In this document: in pieces, positions 53,310-64,000 of the stretch
Layout of the letters: each line of letters starts with the position of its first letter
Numbering within the stretch: position 1 is the first letter of the stretch
Source of the DNA: Neoechinorhynchus agilis
Taxonomy: Eukaryota > Acanthocephala
Length of the DNA: 64,000 nucleotides
Direction of reading: 5' to 3'
Assembly: GCA_051530055.1 (NCBI GenBank)
Contig: CM121341.1
Span: 13,516,001 to 13,580,000 of the forward strand
Translations under genes and position numbers: made by a program
The notes under the pieces: generated by a model
What the model was told of the DNA's origin: nothing
The model's input: the letters and a program-made list of their open reading frames with translations, nothing else
Database searches by the model: none

Positions 53310-56300
53310 ATTTATAATAATAATAACACGTTTTTTATTACATACACAAACAAGCACGGGAACCATGTATCTTAGGATTCGTAACTCGGAAGAGCTGCAA
53401 CTCGCCGCATGTCCAAGTCTCTCCTCCGATTCAGGCCGTAGACTCATGGGTTGATTGTGCGATGGCAAAAAATGATTTTTATATAGTGTGGTGCGCGGGA
53501 GAGGCGGATTGAATCTGTTCGGGCATCGTGTATTTCGGACGGGTTCCCTTGGCGAGATGAACGGGAGAAATTTAGATGGAAGGGAACGCAGGGAGGTAAT
53601 GTATTTATCGAAGATTTTGGAAAGGTGTTCTTCGATTGGTGGGAGGTCCTTGGAGCAGATTTTGGAGGCTCGTTTATTTAGGGAGGAAAGCAAGCGCAGT
53701 TGATGGGTGGATAAATTGCAAAAGGTTGGGTATGCATATGAGATTGCTGGGACCACAACAGACCAATAGAAATGTGCTAGATCACGTGGGCTGACTCCGA
53801 GGAAACGCAAGCGTTTGATTAAATGCAATTTAGCAGTGGCTTTTGCTACGACGCCATTAATGTGCATGTCCCATTTGAGGTTGTGTTGGAAGATTGGGCC
53901 CAGAATGTGAAGCGATGTGACGCGTTGGATATCGAGAGGGAGCGGTGGAATATCAGTCCTAGGTTTTTTAAGCGACGGAATAAGTTCAAATGATTTGGAG
54001 AAATTAATTGAGAGTTGATGGGTACGTGAGACTGAGCGAGAGCGATGGAGGAGCATGGGTTATAATGGTTAGGCCGTCCGCATAAAAGAAATATTTAGCG
54101 GACGTTGAGAGGGGTGTAAGGTCGTTGAGGAGGATATCGAAAAGTAAGGGCGATAGTACTGCTCCTTGTTGCACACTGCAATGTATGGGAAGCTTCGTTG
54201 AGCAGGTATTGCCGCATTGAAAATATTGCGACCGGTTCGCGAGGAAAGAAGTGAGCCAGCTTATTTGCCAGGGTAAGAAGCCAAACTTCTCGCATGCCAT
54301 AACGAGAAGATCGTGATCTACAGAGTCAAAGGCCTTGGCAAGATACACCTGGATGAGCGACAAACGAAAGACGGTTCTTGGTCAAGATTGCACAGAATCG
54401 AATCGTAAATGCCCAAGAGGGCGCCGGTACAACAGAATCCTGGTCGGAAGCCGAATTTGTCAGACGAAATGTTTTGTAAAAAGATGGGGAGGATGCGAGT
54501 TTTGAAACATTTTTCAATAATTTTAGAAAACGGCGAGAGTAGAGATATAGGGCGAAAGGAAGTCAGAGAAACGGGTTTCCTCGCCTTAGGGATAGGAATG
54601 ACGCGAGCAGTCTTCAGGCAATCTGGAAAAATCCCCGTTTCAAAGCTAGAATTGATGATATGAGCTAGAGGCTCAAAGATCAAGGAAATGATGATGCGAA
54701 TGGCCCAGATGGGAATCGGAGCGTTAGGGGATGATGTACGTGGTAGTTTTTTGAGGAGTAGGAGAACCTCAAGAGAGGAGACGCGTGAATGAGGAACGCA
54801 GGTCATATGGTTGCGATCGTCGCAGGGGCGTACGACGCTTGTGTCAGTGGAAGATTTGGGAGGGCACATGGTAGCGTTCATGGAGTTGAGGGTGTTTTCG
54901 AGCTGACATTTATGCAGATTGGCGAAAGGCTGAGATCTGTGAAGGCCTATGGCATTTTTGATCTCGCTCCACCAGGAACGATTAGGGGATGGCGGTAGTT
55001 TGGAAAAAATAAGGGTTTTGCCAGCGTGAAGAAGACGCTCAGTGAATCTCTTGTGGAGTTCTGGGTAATCGGGATGTCGGGAATGAAATGATTTTTTCAC
55101 CTAGTCTTGCAGTGATTTTAGTAAAGGTGAAAACCATGGTGGATCACGATTCGACATACGAATCATTTTCCGAGTGAAAGACAGTATTTTGCAATGCCGC
55201 CATGGTTTTAGACGGGTCGTTGCTGTATATAGAACTTCAGATTCCGGGTAGGGCATCACTTACCTTGTTGAAGAAGGAGCGAGAGTGATGCTCACGTTTA
55301 TCCCAGACCGGGAAAGGGTCGGAGGATTGTCGTTTCGGAGGAACAAATAGTCTAAGGAGGATGGTGCAGTGATCCGAGGTCGCGACGGGTGGGAGTTGAA
55401 TGGGAGCGGAATATTTGGCTATATTGGTAAAGATTTTATCTAGTTTGGATGAACCACGCGAGGGGAAGTTTACTAGTTGTAAGAGATCAGAGAGTGACGG
55501 TGGAGCAGGGAGACGGTTGAAGTCTCCTAGAATCATGAAGTGTTGAGAATTTAACGATAGTTTGTCATTAATTAAGGTATCGATTTGTTCAGATGTTGCG
55601 GTGGGAGTTGAGGCAGGGGGACGATAAACACCGGCGACGGTCATTTCACGGCTGCCGTTACGAAGAGAGAGAGAGTTGAAGGTGAACCCATTCGAGATGT
55701 TCTGATATAAAATAGTGACGGGTGGAGATGTTGTATGGTAAGGAGGACTTCAAGTAAATAGAGACGCCTCCTCCAGAACGATCATCTCTAGTTAGGTGAA
55801 ATGAGGAGAATCCGGGGATGATGGCAGTGTTCTTATTAAATTGGGAGCCAGGTTTCCGTAATGACGAGAATGTCGGCTTTGGTGGCCGTAGCGACTATGG
55901 ACAGCTCGTCGAGTTTTGGTAGGATGCTACGAATATTGGTGTATATGATTGTCGGGAACGGCTGTTTAAGTGGGGTGCTCAGCAAGGAAATGGGTTGGGC
56001 GGGCGAGGTGGGTGCAAAATCGGGTGGCGTTGTGGTTGACTGTTCATTTAGGGTGAAAGTGGATTGTTCAAGGCTGACCGAAATTTTTTGGGTTTGCCCA
56101 CCGACAGAGTGAAAGTGAGTTAAGTTAGGTATGGCTGCGGTGTCTTTGTTTTAGTAACTGAGCTGGGTTTCTGTGGTGACCAGTATGTCTGAGGTGTGAC
56201 GATTTTCTGATAAGGGATGGAAAACAGTTGTATGTCTAATTTCTGCCAAGGAACGGCGGATTCCTTTGGAGGTATCCAAAAATTTACGGCAGGAGAAGGC

Positions 56301-57600
56301 GTGTGTTGAACGGACGATAACTTATTGACTGTCGGGCTGGAAATATCCGGTAAGGGAGGGGTGATTTTAGTAAAAGAAAGCGTTTAGAGATGTCGGCAGA
56401 GGCAGTGTCACGAAGGTGAAAGCTAACTTTTAGAAGGCGTGGACGAGAGTCAGATGGATTATTTGATGGGATGCGGTAAACAGATAGGAAATTCAGGAAG
56501 AGATCGTGGGATGGATTATATTTATTATGTTTGTGTTGGGCGTGGCCAGGGAGAAGGCCAGATGTGTTAGGAACAGCCCTCGATTTGTTAGGCTGACGAT
56601 TTTGTGGTGCGCCAGAAGATTTCGGTGAGGGAGGTGTTATCTCCGGTAAAATATGCTGAGAGGGAGGCTGAAGGGTAGACTTGATTGAGAAACGAGCGTA
56701 GTCTTGAAGAGAAAGAATTCGACGAGCGGGATAAGGAGCTGCGCGGAGGGTGGATGTGAGGGAGGTAATATGAGTCTGAACCGGAGGTTTGAGAATCGGG
56801 ATTAAGTTAGGTCTAGGACCCAGAGACGATTTATCATTTCCGGATGTGGTTGACATGTTTGGGTTGTCACAAGATAGTTGGGTGATTATCCTTCATGGTT
56901 TTCGGGCGTCGGTGGAGTTTTACGTAGCGAAAGAAGTTGGGAAGTTGGTTACTTTTTTGAGGTTTTAAGACTTGAAAGATACTTTAGTGTATTCGTTGAG
57001 AGCGAAGGTTAATGCTAGGAAGATTATGTCTGGGTTAATTTTGGAGGGGTGTTGGTGGAAACATGCGATGATGTTTTTTATGTGGGTAGATTCGAAAAGG
57101 AAGTTGAGAAGTAAGAAGTTTGTATCTCCTGTTAAATAAGAGCGATGCTATGAGTGCTGAGTTGAAAGTTACTTTAAGAAGACATGGACATGGATTAATG
57201 GAATTATTGAAAAAAAAGTGCACGACAGTTGTTGGGAAGGAAATGCATAATGCAAGTCGGGGAAAATGAGTTGAGTGATACGATGAATATTGTGACGGTG
57301 ATGTGCATCAGAGACCAAGTGGTCGGCAACAGGGGTTTTCGGTATACCAGTAATAAAAATGGTGCGGTCGCATTCAGATCGGCGAGGGATGATAGGCGAA
57401 AAGGGCGGAGAATGCGTCGTAGGGTTGATTACATGCGTTAGTATTGAGATCTACTTCACATTCATAAAGTAATTTGCTCTTCCTTTTGTTCTTCTTTCTG
57501 TTCGTTTTGGTGCTTCTTCGACCTTTTGCTCAACCGCAACCATCTTAGTATTTACTGGGGTTGAATCGCTTTTCCTATCGCTACCTTTTATTAAAGTCTT
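53310..57600 (-). mobile_element. LINE-B, long copy with ORF1-like region, APE endonuclease and reverse transcriptase
   Basis: Read 5' to 3' on the - strand: a 5' region shared with 20240; ORF1 motif PCLLKVTFNSALIASLLFNR (57035-57223); a proline-rich segment with RPRLLKVSFHLRDTASADIS (56284-56856), probably a second copy of the ORF1 fold; endonuclease near 55960-55237 (MTVAGVYRPPAS, ILGDFNRLPAPPS); RT 55100-53960 (ARVIPIPKARKPVSLTSFRP, AKAFDSVDHDLLVMA, QQGAVLSPLLFDILLND, FFYAD-GL active site); then the C-terminal domain and an AATAAAAAACGTGTTATTAT tail. A handful of frame breaks. It keeps all domains and is the most complete LINE-B here. Confidence 0.85.
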
Positions 57601-58478
57601 AGTATCGTACCCCTTCACAGTGATTTTAAAATCAACACGTGATCTTGTTTGTCATTTTGATCTTGGTCTTAGCGTTGTTTAAGTGTTCAATACACGATGA
57701 AGTAGTGATAATTAATAACGGTGACTCGATGATACCATAGAGCATCTTGGGCCCAAATGCAATGAAAAAACCAAATTCAAATAAAATCGAATGGCGTAAG
57801 TAAAACTGCACAATGTTTTCCAGCGTTATTGACAAACATTCACTAAAATTCTCACTTAACCAAAAAATTTAGCTGATTTGCACATAGTCCAATCTTTAGT
57901 AGAACTTTGTTTAAATTTATTAGATTAAAGAACTACTTCAATATGTAATTATTAAAATTAGAGAAACAGGATTAAGATTTCCGTGCATGTTTTCTTGAAA
58001 AGAAACGGTGAAACAATGCCGAGATTAACGAGTGTACCCTACAAAATAATGAGATTATTTTCCACGAAATAAAGGGAACATAAGACAACTCACATAGAAT
58101 GATTTTCAATTTTTGCATAATGAACGGAACCACCGCACAAATTTCATTAGTTCTGATAAACTTAATTTTTCTTTTTATTTGAAACTATAAGAAATCGTTT
58201 TATTTAATGAGGCACAAAGCTCAATCAACAGAATGCATAATCAGATGATTCTTATACGCAAAGCCAGTCTTCGTAAGTTCATTTATTTTCAGCGAATTAA
58301 ACACCGATTAATATTTTGCGCTATTAAAAGAGAAACAGAGTGTGAATTCTTTAATGAGATACGAATTAAAAACTTTTTTCTACTATAAATGAGAAGAATC
58401 CAATTTTTAATTACATAACCAATAAGATTAGTAGGCTTAAATCATTTCATTAAAACAACAACATATTTCGCCGAATTA
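57601..58478. other. Intergenic, no gene seen
   Basis: AT-rich; nothing recognised. Confidence 0.45.
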
Positions 58479-58522
58479 CTACTTAAAATAAAAATTTATG
58501 GCTTTTTGTGAAATCAAAGTGT

Positions 58523-58891
58523 TTAGTGCGAGTTTTGAATGAAGGATAACAATATCCTTACGGAAAATATCGCACTGACAAAAGTGGAAAAACTTTTTTT
58601 CGTTATTTGACGTTTTAAATCTTGAATTAAAAATCTGGACATTTTTGAGCAACCAACTCGCTTCAAACGATAACACCAATCATACAAATACTTACATTTT
58701 CGTATATTGAACATGACAGGAGAGCGATTTTTTGACGTCTCCTTGATGTACTTTCTAATATGCGCTATATCTCCGAAAGAGTATGAAGTGTGAACAAATA
58801 TTCGGGCGTAGAATTCACATTCCTGTGTCGCTCCCACGATATTCCGGTGTTTTTCCGCTTTATAGCGATTTTGTCTCTGGGATAGTCTCAT
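58523..58891 (-). CDS. Small gene of unknown function divergent from PP1
   Basis: The ATG at 58889-58891 opens MRLSQRQNRYKAEKHRNIVG and is open for 122 codons. A strong donor (GTAAGT) at 58695 and a good acceptor (TTTTGTCAG) at 58575 suggest that the real product may be a shorter spliced form ending soon after. No family recognised. It starts only 49 bp from the PP1 start on the opposite strand, so the two probably share a promoter, which favours a real gene. Confidence 0.4.
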   Translation of the reverse strand: MRLSQRQNRYKAEKHRNIVGATQECEFYARIFVHTSYSFGDIAHIRKYIKETSKNRSPVMFNIRKCKYLYDWCYRLKRVGCSKMSRFLIQDLKRQITKKSFSTFVSAIFSVRILLSFIQNSH

Positions 58892-58940
58892 ATCCTTAAC
58901 TTTACTGATTTGTATTTCCCCGTCACCCCCAAGAATATAA

Positions 58941-60562
<1,622 letters not shown>

Positions 60563-61570
60563 CGAGGCGACCTGTCTGTGTGCAAGGGTACTGCTCCACC
60601 ACAAAAACACTTATCGTCTCAAACATAAGCACCACCTATTCATGCGCACGCACACACATAAAAAACATGAAACGGACAAGAGATCTAATGAACGCCAGTA
60701 GAAAACACGAATTTTTATTAAACGTGCGTCTCGTTTCGATACAAAACACGATCCTAATATAGGTGGCGGGCAGATTTTCTTTTTTTGAATTTTTGGAAAA
60801 TATGTAATTTTTTGGGATGTCATGCCCGTTGGAATATGCTCACCAAATCCCGAACGATTTTCTATCTATGGTTTTAAAAGTTCTTCAGTTCCGATGAGAA
60901 CACTCAGGGAGTCAACCTTTTTGAACATTATGCGGTAATTTGGAAAATTCGCACAGAATCCAAATTTTATGTTAAAAATAAATTTTTCTATTCGCGGAAC
61001 TTTGTTGTTTTCGTCTTTTTCTGACATACTAAATTGTCTATGCAACGCATATTAAAATAAGCCAAACTCTCAGTTTTTGATGATATGAAAATTTTTTGTA
61101 AAAGGGTTCCTTAATTGCAACTATATCTGAAATAATATTTAAAATCCCACATGGACAAAAATGAAACATTTCTTTACCTACCTGACCGCATGACGAATTT
61201 TAATCAGTCTGAATCCATTGCTTCACATAGCTAGCAGAAAAGTAGGGATGCAAGCGGTCGAGATTTTATGAAGTTCACAATTGTAATCACATGATAATCC
61301 AGAACAGACATCAAATTTTACGGCAAAGATTTGAAGGTAAGCGCTTCATTATTGATCATACAGTGAACTAATACATTTGGATTTTCTTGACGCATGAGAA
61401 TGACGAATCCATTTCCTTGCATCTGAGGTTAGTGCAAACGCTGACACAGTTTTTTCACTGCAGTTTTAAGAGCAAAATGTTTTCGTTAACCACATTGAAA
61501 ATATCTTCGCCTTTGGTCTAATTTTGTAAGACTTTACAAAATAAGAATGGACACGTTTTCATTCTTTAGG
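60563..61570. other. Intergenic, no gene seen
   Basis: 3' flank of PP1 and AT-rich DNA without a recognised feature. Confidence 0.45.
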
Positions 61571-62460
61571 AAACGAATAAAAGCTAGCAGTTTGGCTTTC
61601 TCGTGGCGTTCAACATCTCGTGGTGCCGGAATCTTACAAACAATCAAAACGTTTATCTACCCTACTACCACAATTTTACCCCCAATTCCTTTCGCTGCAA
61701 AATCCTCTCGGATATCATGGTCCGAAATGAACCAACCCAATCTTTCGTAATCCCAATTCATTCCATCCTTCCCAAAACTTCGCTCTTCCCTCTGATCCTT
61801 TTTCCATACGGGCCAATCTTCTCTTATATCATAACCCGAAATGAACCGGAGAAAAGGCCCAAGCTCTCCTGTACACAATAACCGTCAATCCCCACCCGAA
61901 CAAAGCTTTTAAACCGACCGAACCCATAATCTACACCAAAATCAACAACCGCATTTATTGAACAAATCTGAACCCGAGTTTTCATGAGGATCCAAAGGTA
62001 CATGGGTTTTATTCTTTGTTAACTAACAGATAAACGTCTTATTATAACGTCGGGGGATTCATCAACGTAAAGAGACCACTTCTTCGTTAGACCCCCAAAG
62101 TGTTCGCAGATTGGATCCTGTAGAAATAACGATAAGTCTTCAACTCGGCGCTTTTTAGCGGCATTTGCTAAAGCACCATGAAAATGCAGACGGGGGAATT
62201 ATTTTGATTGCTTTTAAACTGATTGCAGGATGTTGCTGATTGAAATCAAAAACACATCCAGGTGTTTTCTACGGATCGTCTTCAGTTGACGAACCGAATA
62301 AGAGCTAACAGCTGGGTTTTGCCGCTAATGTCTGTGGATTCACCAATTGAAGAGACCAAACAGAGACAATTCAACGTCAAGTATGCCAAAGTGCTCGCAG
62401 ATTCAATCTTGTAAATCCAAGGAAGCTTCAACAGCTATTGCTAAAATTTGTGCAATGACT
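61571..62460 (+). repeat. Degenerate tandem duplication split by LINE-C
   Basis: GAATAAAAGCTAGCAGTTTG at 61576 matches GAATAAGAGCTAACAGCTGG at 62297, and downstream GATTCATCAACG...AAAGAGACC (62050) matches GATTCACCAATTGAAGAGACC (62337), then CCAAAGTGTTCGCAGATTGG matches CCAAAGTGCTCGCAGATTCA. The first unit is interrupted between its two halves by the LINE-C end. Confidence 0.6.
61606..62048 (+). mobile_element. LINE-C 3' end inserted in a tandem unit
   Basis: Contains two TATCATnnnCCGAAATGAACC blocks, CTCCTGTACACAATAACC and CCAAAGGTACATGGGTTTTA, ending in GATAAACGTCTTATTATAAC. Same family as 24181-24800 and 63600-64000. Confidence 0.65.
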
Positions 62461-62472
62461 GATTCAGCCTCT

Positions 62473-63130
62473 TTATGTGATTATCTTGCGTTTTGCTAAC
62501 AACTGAATAACCCTATAACTTGCAATCAATCGCTTTTCTGACAGCTTTAGATAGATCATAAGTGTCTTAGCTTGTTTATTTTGTTGAGCTCTGATGATTT
62601 CGAAGTATTCCTTAGGTTGTTCTTTTGTTGCTGAATGTTTTATTTCCAAGTGTCTCTTCAAGTTGCTTGGAACAAGCGCGTCATTCGACAGATCTGAATT
62701 GAAAATCAGATAAAATAATAATAATAATGGAACATCTATACATTTCGCACGGTTTAAATCACATCCGATGTAATTTTCTTTGTACCTTGGTTTTGTTCCT
62801 TCCTTTTCATTTAGCTCTTTCGCAGTTTCATTCTTGCTAACGTACTTATGTTTGAAGATTGAATTATTCATATAGGTTGTTTTTTGGCGTAGAAATAAAA
62901 TGATTTTATTTTTAAAATCCAATATTTCGGCACAATCTTGTGCCTTTATCAAGGTATAAAAATTACGTGGGGATGGATCAATATTCACTGTTCTAAGATT
63001 GAGCCTAAAGTCCGCCTTATTCCCTTTAACCGTTTTCACCTGGCAGATGAATATGGCCTCCAAAATTACACGATCACATTTTGTTTCACTGCGTGCCAAA
63101 ATGATGGCGTTGTCAATGTCCATGACGTGG
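62473..63130 (-). mobile_element. Penelope-like endonuclease C-terminal remnant and terminal sequence
   Basis: The - strand 63123-62960 reads DIDNAIILARSETKCDRVIL-EAIFI, the C-terminal part of a Penelope GIY-YIG region, followed by CCTTGATAAAGGCACAAGAT and GCCGAAATATTGG, its 3' terminal motif. The open frame then runs on to 62473 through sequence that I do not recognise. Fossil. Confidence 0.6.
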
Positions 63131-63195
63131 CCTAGTATTCTTTTTCATTTGTTTACTTCATTTCTTGTGTAAACTTTAATCATAAATGTCTTGAA

Positions 63196-63345
63196 ATCAT
63201 TCACACCACCGCTCTGGATCACTCAGCTGCCGTCCTGGTGCAACGGTCGAAAGGACGGATGCAGCGTTCCCTCGTTGCACAGCCGGACTTATGTTTTGTA
63301 GGAGGAATGCTCCTGCCCTCTGATCACCAGTGATTCGTCTCAATG
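63196..63345 (-). mobile_element. LINE-A 3' end fragment
   Basis: ACACCACCGCTCTGGATCAC...GGACGGATGCAGCGTTCCCT, the recurrent LINE-A end (complement encodes the QRGNAASV block). About 150 bp only. Confidence 0.8.
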
Positions 63346-63599
63346 GTCAATAAGTACATGCTCGGTCTAAGTCCGTTGCTGGAACGATGTTTTTGGAAAT
63401 GAATAACGCTCATTAATAATTTGTTATTCGCGTAGCGTTCTGAAGACCTTATTGAATCTCAAATATTTGTAGAAACTTCCGCGGCACACAGTTTGAGAAA
63501 CACTTGTTCAATCGATGATCCCGTCAATAAACACTATTCGTTAAAAGTGGCCAAGAATTCAATATGGCAAAATGTAAAATTTTAGGAATAAAGAGTATA

Positions 63600-64000
63600 A
63601 AATAGTTTTTCCTAAAAAATCAATAGTTAATAATAACACATTTTGATTTTTTGACTCACAAAGAAGCGGACCCACGTACATTGGGGTCCTCATAAACACT
63701 CCAGTTCTGATTGAAAAATGAAACGGGCTATTGAATTTGGGGTGGATTACGAGTCCGGGCTTGTGGCAAGGTGTTTATTGCTTGCAGGAGAGCTTGTAAG
63801 GTTTGTCTTTCCTCCGATTCATTTCAGGTTATGATATCCGAGAAGATTGAGCAGTGCTGAAAAAGGAGCGTAGATGTAGGGAGGCGCGAAGTATTGGAGG
63901 GTGAAACGAATTAGTATTACGAGTGGTGTGCTCATGTGAAAAGGAGGCGATATGTGAAAGAAATTGTGGTGGTAGGGTTGAGAGGCGTTTTGATTGTTTA
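63600..64000 (-). mobile_element. LINE-C 3' end, continues past the right edge
   Basis: The complement matches 24181-24800: GGTAGGGTTGAGAGGCGTTT, GGTTATGATATCCGAGAAG, TGTTTATTGCTTGCAGGAG and ACGTACATTGGGGTCC. It lacks the 124-bp insertion present at 24335. Its 3' tail is at about 63620. Confidence 0.7.

Overview
This is nuclear DNA of a small-genome-style invertebrate animal that has filled up with transposable elements. It is animal because it carries spliced genes for symplekin, FoxO, RYBP-type zinc-finger, protein phosphatase 1, Tudor and other metazoan proteins, plus a tRNA-Lys. Introns are mostly 26-52 nt, which fits nematodes, mites, larvaceans or mesozoans; I cannot name the species. 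Several genes have a T-rich AG 0-2 nt before the ATG, compatible with spliced-leader trans-splicing or a 5' UTR intron.

Layout. 1-1146 symplekin 5' part (-). 1.8-7.0 kb LINE debris and one long LINE-B copy. 7.8-11.1 kb is the most striking region: a complete GNA1 gene (10501-11090, +) and, 2 kb away in opposite orientation, a nearly identical copy of its 3' half inside a foldback element with 155-bp inverted ends. 11.2-15.9 kb LINE-A pieces, foldback and SINE-like repeats. 16.2-18.0 kb a two-Tudor protein (-). 18.9-20.2 kb LINE-B fragment abutting GID8 (20286-21023, +). 23.2 kb a thioredoxin-like gene with an in-frame stop. 23.7-24.8 kb LINE-A and LINE-C ends. 25.4-27.4 kb a nine-exon ACOT9 thioesterase gene. 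27.45-29.5 kb Penelope-like and LINE-A pieces. 29.8-32 kb two secreted-protein candidates. 32.3-35.2 kb a 100-bp satellite with higher-order structure, interrupted by a Penelope-like piece. 36.4-38.6 kb WDR75. 39.9-41.9 kb a zinc-finger/AT-hook protein. 42.4-43.3 and 47.7-50.0 kb two FoxO-class forkhead genes with the same intron, bracketing an ELP6-like gene and tRNA-Lys. 52.4-53.2 kb mitochondrial ribosomal protein L18. 53.3-57.6 kb a long LINE-B copy (-). 58.9-60.6 kb PP1-beta. 61.6-64 kb LINE-C, LINE-A and Penelope-like ends.

Four repeat groups recur. LINE-A: non-LTR element with reverse transcriptase, a CxC...H...C zinc motif and a restriction-like endonuclease, mostly 3' fragments. LINE-B: APE-endonuclease LINE. 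LINE-C: a 3' end family. Penelope-like and foldback elements: inverted ends, an extra 33-40 bp on one side only, and 11-12 bp direct flanking repeats. The host genes are ordinary housekeeping functions (mRNA 3' processing, UDP-GlcNAc synthesis, protein turnover, ribosome biogenesis, mitochondrial translation, insulin/FoxO signalling) and show no operon-like joint function. Gene-model junctions were worked out by eye from frame continuity and family alignment from memory.
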